NCBI GenBank assembly: GCA_003133815.1
Contig: PKZR01000286.1
Span: 1 to 13,238 of the forward strand
DNA length: 13,238 nucleotides
DNA from: Limisphaerales bacterium
Lineage (GTDB): Bacteria > Verrucomicrobiota > Verrucomicrobiia > Limisphaerales > UBA11358
Direction: 5' to 3'
In this document: positions 1 to 6,484 of the stretch, piece by piece
Layout: each line of letters opens with the position of its first letter
Position numbering within the stretch: position 1 is the first letter of the stretch
Notes under the pieces: generated by a model
Seen by the model: the letters and a program-made list of their open reading frames with translations, nothing else
The model's database searches: none
What the model was told of the DNA's origin: nothing
Program-made: the position numbers and the translations under genes

Positions 1-166
1 CGTTCACCGACGGCGCGAACGCCATGTCAAATTTCCCGACGGGCAGCGATTTGTCGCCGCCGTTCCACCAGACCGCCTCGAAAATTTCGGAATTCGATTG
101 CGCGTCAGGCCTGCGCCGCGAAATTTTTCTTGCCAAAGACTCCCGTGCGCAGGCATTTTCCGACAT
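1..166 (-). pseudogene. Partial minus-strand frame with RecJ OB-domain-like stretch
   Basis: Read on the minus strand, a frame is open from an ATG at 166 to the window edge (55 codons, no stop). From about position 100 to 1 it reads SEIFEAVWWNGGD, then LPVGKFDMAFAPSVN. As I recall, this resembles the C-terminal OB-fold domain of RecJ single-strand exonucleases, where a WW-G stretch is followed by LPxGxxDxAF/Y and a conserved N. The 23 or so residues before it are arginine-rich and not RecJ-like. The DHH and DHHA1 domains that should precede an OB domain cannot be present, because guaB occupies that DNA. I infer a 5'-truncated recJ remnant, or a small protein carrying only this domain. The proposed ATG overlaps the guaB ATG within a CATG palindrome, so both starts are unlikely to be used. 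The family call rests on memory of a short motif. Confidence 0.35.
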
Positions 167-1727
167 GGCAGCAACGCGCAATTCCAGCTTCGACAATCCG
201 TTCTATCAACCGGCGGACAAGTTTTTCCCCGCAAACAACAAGATCGGCCTGACGTTCGACGACATCACGCTCGCGACGCTCTATTCCGAAATCCTCCCGC
301 GCGACACGCAGCTGGACACGCGGCTCGCGGATAATCTGCATCTGCACATCCCCGCCATCTCGTCGGACATGGACACGGTGACGGAATCGCGCATGGCCAT
401 CGCGATGGCGCTCAACGGCGGCCTGGGCCTCATCCATTACAACATGCCGGAGCGGCAGCAGATCTCCGAGGTCAGCCGCGTGAAGAACCACGTCCACGGT
501 TTGATCCAGGAACCGATCAAGGTTTCGCCGGAACAATTCATCGGCGACGTGCTGGCCATCATTGAGCAGAAGAAATTCGCGTTCGGAACCTTCCCGGTGG
601 TTGACGAAATAGGAAAGCTGGTCGGGCTGCTGTCCGGCCACGTCGTCAAGCCGCGTTACGCGAAGCTGAAGGTTTCGGAGGCGCTCACGCCGCGCTCGCA
701 GGTCCACACCATCGTGCAAAAGGAACTGGGCAAGGACCCGATTGCGCGCGCCGACAAGTTTTTCACCGAGCATCTCGGCATCCACAAGCTGCTCGTGGTG
801 GACGACAAGGACAAATTGTGCGGGCTGATCACGTTGAGCGACGTGGAGCGCATCACGCTGGAACGCGCGGCGCAGTTCAAGCCTGCGCGCGATGCGAATT
901 TCCATCTCATCTGCGGCGCGGCGGTCTCGGCCACGCGCAATGCGTTCGGCGAGCTGGACAAAAAAAGAATTCTTGAGCATGTCGGCGGCCTCGTCGAACG
1001 CGGCGTGGATGTCATCGCCGTTTCCACCGCGCACGGCCACACAAAGGGCGTGGGCGACACGGTGAAGGTGTTGCGCGACGCATTTCCAAAACTGCCGCTC
1101 ATCGCGGGCAATGTCACCAGCGCGTCGGGCGTGGAATTTCTGGCCGACTGCGGCGCGGATGCCATCAAGGTGGGGCAGGGGCCGGGTTCGATTTGCACGA
1201 CGCGGATGGTTGCGGGAGTTGGCATTCCGCAAATGACGGCGCTTTACGTTTGTTCGCGCGCGGCGGCGAAGAAAAAGGTGACGGTTTTGGCAGACGGCGG
1301 CATCACGAAATCCGGCGACATCGTGAAGGCGTTGACACTATCGCAGGCGGTGATTTGCGGCGGGATTTTCGCCGGTTGCAACGAGGCACCTGGCGACGTG
1401 GTGGAAATCAGCGGCAAACTTTACAAACAATATCGCGGCATGGGCAGTTATGCGGCGATGAAGGCCGGGTCGGCGGCGCGTTATGGTCACGATAAAAATC
1501 CGGCGCAGAAGGTCGCGCCCGAAGGTGTCGAGGCGCTCAAGGAAGCGTGCGGTTCGGTGGACCGCGTGCTGGCGCAGCTCATCGGCGGCATCCAGAGCGG
1601 CATGGGTTATCTCGGCGCGGCGAACCTCGCCCAACTCCGTACCAAGGCGCGTTACATCCGGGTCAGTCCCGCCGGCATGCGCGAAGCCGCCCCACACGAC
1701 GTGGTGGAGTTGAAGACCGGAAATTAG
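165..1727 (+). CDS. guaB: Inosine-5'-monophosphate dehydrogenase
   Basis: GuaB oxidises IMP to XMP with NAD+, the first committed step to guanine nucleotides, in the cytoplasm. From the ATG at 165 it has 520 residues (family about 490). Visible: FDDITL near residue 31; a CBS-domain pair at about 115-230; the catalytic loop SICTTR with Cys344; DGGI at 377-380; the flap YRGMGSYAAMKAGSAARYG at 423-441; and a C-terminal GGIQSGMGYLGA. The frame is open back to an ATG at 24, but those 47 residues look non-family and lie opposite another protein-like frame, so 165 is preferred; no clear ribosome site precedes it. Two substitutions stand out. The usual I-D-S-S-H-G-H-S reads V-S-T-A-H-G-H-T (Ser287 for the Asp that contacts NAD), and the usual M-L-G-S phosphate loop reads I-C-G-G (Gly400). 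A GMP-reductase-like paralogue is less likely because CBS domains and flap are both present. Confidence 0.95.
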   Translation: MAATRNSSFDNPFYQPADKFFPANNKIGLTFDDITLATLYSEILPRDTQLDTRLADNLHLHIPAISSDMDTVTESRMAIAMALNGGLGLIHYNMPERQQISEVSRVKNHVHGLIQEPIKVSPEQFIGDVLAIIEQKKFAFGTFPVVDEIGKLVGLLSGHVVKPRYAKLKVSEALTPRSQVHTIVQKELGKDPIARADKFFTEHLGIHKLLVVDDKDKLCGLITLSDVERITLERAAQFKPARDANFHLICGAAVSATRNAFGELDKKRILEHVGGLVERGVDVIAVSTAHGHTKGVGDTVKVLRDAFPKLPLIAGNVTSASGVEFLADCGADAIKVGQGPGSICTTRMVAGVGIPQMTALYVCSRAAAKKKVTVLADGGITKSGDIVKALTLSQAVICGGIFAGCNEAPGDVVEISGKLYKQYRGMGSYAAMKAGSAARYGHDKNPAQKVAPEGVEALKEACGSVDRVLAQLIGGIQSGMGYLGAANLAQLRTKARYIRVSPAGMREAAPHDVVELKTGN

Positions 1728-1755
1728 TCAGTCGTCGGTGGTCAGTAGTCAGTAG
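1727..1755 (+). repeat. Left inverted-repeat arm, four GTCAGTN-type heptamers
   Basis: Four consecutive 7-bp units begin at 1727, 1734, 1741 and 1748. The last two are identical (GTCAGTA) and the others are one or two bases away. The tract is the inverted partner of 2142-2170: 22 of 29 positions are complementary, or 25 of 29 if G-U pairs in RNA are allowed. Confidence 0.75.
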
Positions 1756-1766
1756 TGTCGAAAATC

Positions 1767-2141
1767 ATGAGCAGGACAAATTTCGAAAAGCTTCGTGTCT
1801 ACAAATTGTCCGAGGAACTGGCCGATGAGATTTGGAAAATTGTAAGCCGATGGGACACATTTGCCAAAGACACCGTCGGCAGACAAATCGTTCGTAGTGC
1901 CGACAGCGTTGGCGCGAACATTGCCGAAGGAACGGGCTGCCACAATTTTCAAGACAACCGGCGTTTTGTGAAGATTGCACGAGGCTCGTTGAACGAGACG
2001 CAGCATTTCCTCCGACGTGCCTTCAAAAGAAACCTTCTCACACCTGCCGACGTGAAAAAGCTCAAACCGCTGGTGGACAACCTTGCCCCACAACTTAACG
2101 CTTACTTGAAATCAATTGGTGGCAATCACAGTGATGAATAG
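1767..2141 (+). CDS. Four-helix-bundle protein, 23S rRNA intervening-sequence protein (IVP) family
   Basis: A 124-residue protein from ATG 1767; a GTG in the same frame at 1755 would add four residues but lies at the end of the left repeat arm. Recognisable family signatures are the N-terminal FEKLRVYKLSEELADEIW, the central VGRQIVRSADSVGANIAEGTG, and RRFVKIARGSLNET followed by a C-terminal helix. The family forms small all-helical bundles that oligomerise; it was first seen encoded within 23S rRNA intervening sequences and is related to the Avd accessory protein of diversity-generating retroelements. Its biochemical role is generally unknown. Here the gene is not in an rRNA: it sits alone between inverted repeats, convergent with the zinc-ribbon gene. 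No reverse transcriptase or template repeat is present, so a diversity-generating role is not supported. By eye its base composition is less GC-rich than guaB. Confidence 0.88.
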   Translation: MSRTNFEKLRVYKLSEELADEIWKIVSRWDTFAKDTVGRQIVRSADSVGANIAEGTGCHNFQDNRRFVKIARGSLNETQHFLRRAFKRNLLTPADVKKLKPLVDNLAPQLNAYLKSIGGNHSDE

Positions 2142-2170
2142 CTGCTGACCACCAACCACTGACTGCTGAC
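2142..2170 (-). repeat. Right inverted-repeat arm, four heptamers
   Basis: On the minus strand this is four 7-bp units of the GTCAGYR type, with the outer two identical (GTCAGCA). It follows the four-helix-bundle stop codon directly. Read on the plus strand the units are CTGCTGA/CCACTGA-like, the same CT-led 7-bp register seen in the tracts upstream of 4386, 9998 and 12724. Confidence 0.75.
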
Positions 2171-2176
2171 CCGTTT

Positions 2177-2401
2177 CTAAAATACAATCGGGTCGTTCAG
2201 TTTGCCGCAATGCAAACAACGGGAGCGGTCCACATCCGGGTCATCGGTGTAAACGAAACCGCATTTCGAACAGCGGAAAATCCGGTCTTCCGTGTGCGCC
2301 GGGCCGAAGCGGTGCCGGCGCATTTCCGAATAAACCCACAGGCCGATGAGCCCGCCCAGCAGCACGGCAACATAGATCACGATGAGCGTGGCAGCAGACA
2401 T
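2177..2401 (-). CDS. Small membrane-anchored zinc-ribbon protein
   Basis: A 74-residue protein with one hydrophobic N-terminal segment (residues 5-24, TLIVIY through LIGLWV) and a cytoplasmic-type basic stretch (EMRRHRFG). A compact zinc ribbon follows, with two CxxC pairs: Cys44/Cys47 (FRCSKCG) and Cys62/Cys65 (RCLHCGK). The intervening FVYTDDPDVDRS loop and the length suit a single bound zinc. The target is not recognisable; such ribbons bind nucleic acid or protein, or only stabilise a domain. The start codon abuts the tonB stop (TAAATG on the minus strand), which suggests translational coupling and makes it the fourth gene of the exbB-exbD-tonB operon. I infer a role with that membrane complex, but nothing in the sequence proves it. 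Confidence 0.8.
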   Translation of the reverse strand: MSAATLIVIYVAVLLGGLIGLWVYSEMRRHRFGPAHTEDRIFRCSKCGFVYTDDPDVDRSRCLHCGKLNDPIVF

Positions 2402-3199
2402 TTATGGCGTTGTGGCGGGCAGGTTGGTGGCCGCGAGCGGAACCGTGCGCCAGTTGAAAATTAAATTCTCCAGTGTCAATTGCGACGACGGCGTGAAACG
2501 CGCGGTGCGGGCCAGTTCGAGCGCCTTGTCGTCGGCATCTTTGTAACCGGACGATTCCAGCAGCACGGTTGAAGCCACATCGCCCGCCGCGTCCACGAGC
2601 ACCTGAACATGGCTCGCCGAAACCACGTCGTTGTATTGAAGCGACGGCAGGTTGACCTGATTGATCAAACGCCGCTGCGCAAATTCCCCTTCGACCTGCA
2701 TCGTGGAGTTTTGCGCAAGCTCGGGTTTGACCGCAGGCGGTTCGCTTAATTTTGCCTCCGGCTTGAAGTCGAGCGCGCGGCCCGCAAATAAATTGGTCTG
2801 CATGAATTGTTGAAACGTGGCGCCCAGGGTTTCGCCGGACAACGGAAGCCAGCGCGGCTGCTCGGTCCAGTCCTGACGGTGAAACTGGACGCGCGGCGGT
2901 TCGAGCCACGCCGGGCCGGCAAACCCTTCAAGATGGGGCAGGGCAAAAAGCGTAGGGTCGGTCAGCGCGATCAGTTCGTCGGAATCGCCCGCAATTTTGA
3001 GCGAAGGAACATTCGAGATGGCGCGCGGGGAAACGGGTTTTCTTTCGCCAAGCGCAAAAATGATTGCGACGTGCGCGGCGAAAATGACTGCGACCAACGT
3101 CAGCCATTTTTTCTGCGACCAGCCTTCACCTCGATGTTTCGGCCCGGCAAGCCCATCGCCAAGTTCCAATGCGGGTGAATTTGCCGGCGCCTCGTTCAT
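2402..3199 (-). CDS. TonB-like energy-transducing protein
   Basis: A 265-residue protein with a cytoplasmic N-terminus, one transmembrane helix at about 32-50 (WLTLVAVIFAAHVAIIFAL), a periplasmic middle and a C-terminal TonB-like domain at about 190-252 (SASHVQVLVDAAGDV, then ESSGYKDADDKALELARTARFTP, then FNWRTVP). His43 in the membrane helix sits where E. coli TonB has its functionally important His20. The long Pro-Lys/Pro-Glu spacer of classical TonB is absent; the middle is a moderately aromatic linker with short proline stretches. The gene starts inside the exbD stop codon (4-base ATGA overlap, 3196-3199), so the two are translationally coupled. TonB proteins transmit proton-gradient energy from ExbB/ExbD to outer-membrane receptors; no receptor is encoded in this window. 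Confidence 0.82.
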   Translation of the reverse strand: MNEAPANSPALELGDGLAGPKHRGEGWSQKKWLTLVAVIFAAHVAIIFALGERKPVSPRAISNVPSLKIAGDSDELIALTDPTLFALPHLEGFAGPAWLEPPRVQFHRQDWTEQPRWLPLSGETLGATFQQFMQTNLFAGRALDFKPEAKLSEPPAVKPELAQNSTMQVEGEFAQRRLINQVNLPSLQYNDVVSASHVQVLVDAAGDVASTVLLESSGYKDADDKALELARTARFTPSSQLTLENLIFNWRTVPLAATNLPATTP

Positions 3200-3627
3200 G
3201 GCTGGTCGGGCGTGCTGATGACGCGCGGCAGCGTGGCGAGCAGCACGTCTCGGATGCCCGCTTCGCGCGCGACCATGGTCAGGCGGACAAGCTGTTCGTA
3301 AGTCACGGATTTGTCGGCGTGGATGACGAGCGTGAGCGGTTCGCGGGAATTTTTCGCGGCGGCGGCCAGGTCATTGCTCAATTCATTCTCTGCAATGATT
3401 TTGTTTGCAAAATAAAACCGTCCGCTGGAATCAATGGCCACCGCCACGCTCGGTTTGTCCGTGCCGGGCAAATCGCTGGCGGTCGGCGGTTGCAGTTCCA
3501 CATGCAATCCCTGCACCGGCAGGAGCGCGCCGAGCATCAGGAAAATCACGAGCAGAAAAAGGACGGCGGCGAACGGCGCAACATCAAACGGGCTGCGCAG
3601 CAACCGGGTGTTGCGCGGAAATTTCAT
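3196..3627 (-). CDS. ExbD/TolR-type protein lacking the membrane aspartate
   Basis: A 143-residue protein with a short cytoplasmic tail, one transmembrane helix at about 17-37 and a periplasmic domain, the standard ExbD/TolR plan. The family normally reads N-V-T-P-F-I-D-V at the helix start, with an essential Asp (Asp25 in E. coli ExbD) that carries the proton. Here the stretch is D-V-A-P-F-A-A-V, so Ala21 replaces that Asp. An Asp is present six residues earlier (Asp15, where E. coli has Asn19). The periplasmic part keeps the family look (VAVAIDSSGRFYFANKII, LVIHADKSVTYEQLVRLTMVAREAGI). It overlaps exbB by four bases (ATGA, 3624-3627) and tonB by four. Family membership is secure, but whether it still conducts protons is doubtful from sequence alone. 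Confidence 0.88.
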   Translation of the reverse strand: MKFPRNTRLLRSPFDVAPFAAVLFLLVIFLMLGALLPVQGLHVELQPPTASDLPGTDKPSVAVAIDSSGRFYFANKIIAENELSNDLAAAAKNSREPLTLVIHADKSVTYEQLVRLTMVAREAGIRDVLLATLPRVISTPDQP

Positions 3628-4256
3628 GAAGGTTTCCCGTTGCCGTTCTCGGTGACGATGTTGACGATTTCACCGGAGACGCGTTCCATGTCGAGGACGA
3701 TTTTGTTGACGCGGCTGACGAGGTAATTGTATCCGGCATGTGCGAAAATCGCCACGGCGATGCCCCCCGCCGCACAAATGAGTGCATGCCAGATGCCATC
3801 CGCCAGCGAGTGGTCGCCGCTGAGGTGCGCGTAAAGGCCGTCGGCTTGCAATCCCTTGAAAACATCCATGAAACCGATAATCGTACCGAGCAGGCCGACC
3901 AGCGGAGCGATTTGCGCAATGGTCGCGAGCAGGTTTAATTTTTCCTCGAGTAGCGGCACTTCGGTCAGACCGGCTTCCTCGACGGCTTCGCGCACGCGCT
4001 CGCGGCCTTTGTCGCGGTTTAGGATCGCGGTTTTGACCAGCCGTGCGACCGGTCCGGGCGTGGCGTCGCAGATGGAAATGGCCTCGACGACGTTTTCACG
4101 CTTGAGCACGTTGCGCACGCCGTTGAGAAATTCGGTGGAATTGATCTGTGCCCGGTGGCAGTGCAGCGCGCGTTCGATGAACACGGCGATGGCGATGGCT
4201 GCGGCGATCAAAATCAACCAGATCACCGGTCCGCCGTTGGCTAGAAGCGTTGGCAT
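3624..4256 (-). CDS. ExbB/TolQ/MotA-type channel subunit with altered ion-path residues
   Basis: A 210-residue protein with three membrane helices: about 9-30 (GPVIWLILIAAAIAIAVFIERA), about 108-130 (containing IAPLVGLLGTIIGFM) and about 155-178 (IWHALICAAGGIAVAIFAHAGYN). The PLVGLLGT motif identifies the family, whose members form a pentamer around an ExbD dimer in the inner membrane. Thr125 matches the conserved Thr148 of E. coli ExbB. Two other pore residues are changed: the position of E. coli Glu176 is His157 and that of Thr181 is Ala162, and the usual A-I-P-A reads A-I-F-A. The gene is first in the minus-strand operon, and a promoter-like pair ends only 6 bases before its ATG. The alignment to E. 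coli numbering was made by eye. Confidence 0.9.
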   Translation of the reverse strand: MPTLLANGGPVIWLILIAAAIAIAVFIERALHCHRAQINSTEFLNGVRNVLKRENVVEAISICDATPGPVARLVKTAILNRDKGRERVREAVEEAGLTEVPLLEEKLNLLATIAQIAPLVGLLGTIIGFMDVFKGLQADGLYAHLSGDHSLADGIWHALICAAGGIAVAIFAHAGYNYLVSRVNKIVLDMERVSGEIVNIVTENGNGKPS

Positions 4257-4262
4257 CAGGTT

Positions 4263-4290
4263 TTTATAGGCGTTTGTGCGCTAAGTTCAA
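4263..4290 (-). promoter_or_regulatory. Putative sigma70-type promoter of the exbB operon
   Basis: On the minus strand TTGAAC (4290-4285) and TATAAA (4268-4263) are separated by 16 bases, each one or two mismatches from the -35/-10 consensus. The exbB ATG starts 6 bases after the -10 box, so transcription from here would begin at or next to the start codon and give a leaderless message; no Shine-Dalgarno sequence is present. Single candidate found by eye. Confidence 0.4.
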
Positions 4291-4305
4291 AGCGTAAAAT
4301 GAGGA

Positions 4306-4372
4306 GTTGTAAGCTGGGGCAGCGGAATAATTTCCCCTTCTAAATTCTGGCTTCCAACTTCCAGCTTCTGTA
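4306..4372 (+). repeat. Heptamer tandem tract with short inverted partner, upstream of NUDIX gene
   Basis: Five consecutive 7-bp units start at 4338, 4345, 4352, 4359 and 4366. Each begins TTC and follows TTCYRNN, for example TTCCAAC and TTCCAGC. Two units of the opposite orientation lie at 4306-4319 (GTTGTAA and GCTGGGG); the 7 bases at 4311-4317 are exactly complementary to 4361-4367. The tract ends 13 bases before the ATG at 4386. Unit sequence differs from the other tracts in the window but the period is the same. Confidence 0.6.
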
Positions 4373-4385
4373 ATCTCAATTGATT

Positions 4386-5018
4386 ATGGCTGTCGCAGAC
4401 GAAAAGGTTCTCGTTTTTCCCCGCTCGCTTTTTGAGCGGCTTGGTGTTTTTCAAGGATTCAGCGCAGACGTTGGCCGCTATCTGCCCGCAATCCTTGACA
4501 AAAATAACAACAGCTTCCAGCCGCGCGCCCTGGCTGAAACCAATCCAGATTTCAAACAGATTATTCCATACGTCGTGGTGACTGATGGGAAAAACATCCT
4601 CCATTATGTTCGCGGCAAGAAGGCCGGCGAGCAGCGGTTGGTCGCCAAAGGTTCCATCGGCATCGGCGGACACATCAATGACGAAGACCACTCGCTGTTT
4701 GCAGACGGAATGCAGGCGTTTCAAGACGCTGTCGAGCGTGAGGTGCGCGAGGAGCTTTCTGTTCAAGGCGTTTTCGACGCAAAACCCGTCGGCCTGATCA
4801 ATGACGATTCCACTGAAGTTGGCCGGGTGCATTTTGGCATCGTTCATCTGCTGTTCCGCACACCGGACAAGGTGAAGAAAAACGAACAGGTCATCACGCA
4901 GGTTGAATTTGTGCCGATTGAAGAACTGAAGGCCAAGCGCGAGCAGATGGAAACGTGGTCGCAGCTTTGCCTCGATAATCTTGAGGCATTGCTGAATGCA
5001 AAACATTTTGATTTGTGA
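4386..5018 (+). CDS. NUDIX-fold protein with degenerate Nudix box
   Basis: A 210-residue cytoplasmic protein from ATG 4386; an in-frame TTG at 4380 would add two residues. It resembles a family often annotated as a MutT-like phosphoesterase: an N-terminal region with VFPRSLFERLGVFQGF, a core of QIIPYVVVTDGKNILHYVRG, then GSIGIGGHIN. The second half of the Nudix box is clear at residues 118-126 (REVREELSV, with Ser where Gly is usual), but the first half (G-x5-E) is not in register, since a longer loop intervenes. Glu119, Glu122 and Glu123 could still bind metal. Classical members cleave nucleoside diphosphates linked to other groups; the substrate here cannot be named. It is first in a plus-strand operon, its TGA sharing one base with the next ATG. 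Confidence 0.75.
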   Translation: MAVADEKVLVFPRSLFERLGVFQGFSADVGRYLPAILDKNNNSFQPRALAETNPDFKQIIPYVVVTDGKNILHYVRGKKAGEQRLVAKGSIGIGGHINDEDHSLFADGMQAFQDAVEREVREELSVQGVFDAKPVGLINDDSTEVGRVHFGIVHLLFRTPDKVKKNEQVITQVEFVPIEELKAKREQMETWSQLCLDNLEALLNAKHFDL

Positions 5019-6484
5019 TGAAAAACTGGATTTTTAAGGAGGATTCTTCCGCGCCGTCGGACCCAAAAGCCGCCCGCCAGCGCGCCATGCTTTTGTCGCT
5101 GCCATTCGCGCTGATGGGGGTTGTTGCAATCGTGTCGTTCCTGCACGACGAAATCGGCAGCGGATTTAGAATGGAATCAAAAATGGCCAGGGGGTCTTTG
5201 TTTGCAGCAGTCGTTTGCGGCGGGCTCATCGCCCTCATTTTCGGCATCAGCGCAAAAAAACACGCGATTCAAACCAGCACTTTAAAATCGGACGATGAAA
5301 AACCTTGGCTCAAGCGGAAGGACTGGGCAAGTGGCCGGATTGCTTCTTCCTTGCGCAAACCCGTTCTGCTGCTTTGGATATTCGTCGCGTTTTGGTGCGG
5401 CATTTCCGGCGCGATTTCACTTTTCATCATTCCGCCGGGCAATCACGGCGCGCTCATCGCATTGATGGTAATCAGCCTCGCCCTGATTTTTTTCACGTTG
5501 AACACGACGCTCTCATGGCGCAAATTTGGCAGCGGAATATTTGAAATGGCCGCCGTTCCCGCCGCGCTCGGTGGCACACTCCAAGGCAAGATTACGGTCA
5601 GGGCAAAATTAAAGCCACAGCACGGATTACACCTGCGTTTGCGCTGTGTCCGCTGCACGACAACCGGCAAGTCTAACAATCCTCAAAAGACGGAAAAAAT
5701 TCTCTGGCAGGACGAAAAATGGCTGCGTGCCGATCTGCCGCAAGCCGACTTGAACGCCACTTGCATACCGATTTATTTCAAATTGCCTGACAATCTGCCC
5801 GCATCAACTCCGGCTTTCGGCGATGGAATACAATGGAAACTGGAAGCCTCGGCGAAATTGCGCGGGCCGAATTTTGACGCAGCGTTTGAAGTGCCTGTTT
5901 TCAAACTGCCTGAGCCGCTGCAAATTTCCGACGACCCGACTTTGCCATTCCAAATGTCGCTCGACGAAATGCGGAAACAAATCCGGTCAAAAATCCAGGT
6001 CAATGATCTGCCGGAAGGGAAGGAATTCATCTTTCCCGCAGGGCGTAATCCCGGCTTTGTCGCCGGTGCGACGGCTATCTGGCTGGTGTGGACAAGTGTC
6101 ATCATTCTTTTGATTTGCAACCGTGTGCCGCCGCTTTTGCCGCTCGGTGCCGGCGCAGCGGATTTGCTGATGACGATTTTTTTGGTCAACCTATGGTTTC
6201 ACCGCAGCCAAGTCGTGGTCTCGGCTGTGTGCGTCAAAATTGAAACTGCATGGTTCCATTTCAAAAAACGGCGTTCGATCAAATCATCGGACGTGGCGAA
6301 CTTCGCTACGGAGATCGGAGCGAATGTCGGACACACGGTTTATTACGATTTGAAAATCCGCGCGCGTGACGGTCAGGAATTCACGCTGGCAAAACATCTC
6401 GGCAACAAACCGGAAGCCGACTGGCTTGTGCGGCAAATGTCCGCCGCGCTGAAAGCGGTTCCAGCAGCGGGCTTAAATTCTTGA
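5018..6484 (+). CDS. Large membrane protein with arrestin-like middle domain, function unknown
   Basis: A 488-residue protein from ATG 5018; a GTG one codon earlier overlaps the preceding stop. Hydrophobic segments lie at about 23-42, 60-78, 115-138, 145-164, 348-368 and 374-394, giving probably six membrane passes. Between the fourth and fifth sits a soluble region (about 175-300) with beta-sandwich character: GTLQGKITVRAKL, LRLRCVR, a Cys-x-x-Cys pair at 210 and 213, GDGIQWKLEASAKLRGPNFDAAFEVPVF. This resembles the arrestin-like domain of uncharacterised membrane proteins related to DUF3592, from memory. The C-terminal tail after residue 400 (VSAVCVKIETAWFHFKKRR, then TVYYDLKIRARDGQEFTLAKHL) looks like a small PH-like beta domain. 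It is coupled to NUDIX upstream and hpt downstream. I see no catalytic motif. Confidence 0.75.
   Translation: MKNWIFKEDSSAPSDPKAARQRAMLLSLPFALMGVVAIVSFLHDEIGSGFRMESKMARGSLFAAVVCGGLIALIFGISAKKHAIQTSTLKSDDEKPWLKRKDWASGRIASSLRKPVLLLWIFVAFWCGISGAISLFIIPPGNHGALIALMVISLALIFFTLNTTLSWRKFGSGIFEMAAVPAALGGTLQGKITVRAKLKPQHGLHLRLRCVRCTTTGKSNNPQKTEKILWQDEKWLRADLPQADLNATCIPIYFKLPDNLPASTPAFGDGIQWKLEASAKLRGPNFDAAFEVPVFKLPEPLQISDDPTLPFQMSLDEMRKQIRSKIQVNDLPEGKEFIFPAGRNPGFVAGATAIWLVWTSVIILLICNRVPPLLPLGAGAADLLMTIFLVNLWFHRSQVVVSAVCVKIETAWFHFKKRRSIKSSDVANFATEIGANVGHTVYYDLKIRARDGQEFTLAKHLGNKPEADWLVRQMSAALKAVPAAGLNS

Larger units (their letters stand above)
1727..2170 (+). mobile_element. Putative compact element: four-helix-bundle gene between 29-bp inverted repeats
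   Basis: Arms at 1727-1755 and 2142-2170 are inverted copies that match at 22 of 29 positions without gaps. They enclose one 124-codon gene. The left arm starts on the last base of the guaB stop codon, and the right arm starts on the base after the enclosed gene's stop and ends 6 bases short of the convergent zinc-ribbon gene. The unit therefore fills the whole gap between two convergent genes. Both arms consist of four 7-bp units. The gene-in-inverted-repeat layout recalls the 23S rRNA intervening sequences that carry the same protein family. No target-site duplication was seen, and mobility is an inference. Confidence 0.5.

Noticed and set aside
24..164. Upstream extension of guaB to the ATG at 24
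   Set aside because: The 47 extra residues do not resemble IMPDH, make the protein too long, and lie opposite a more protein-like minus-strand frame.
105..1232. Long minus-strand open frame opposite guaB (375 codons)
   Set aside because: It is antisense to a clear IMPDH, very rich in Arg, His and Ala as GC-rich shadow frames are, and has no recognisable motif.
1767..2141. Diversity-generating retroelement accessory gene (avd)
   Set aside because: The family is related, but there is no reverse transcriptase, template repeat or variable repeat in the window.
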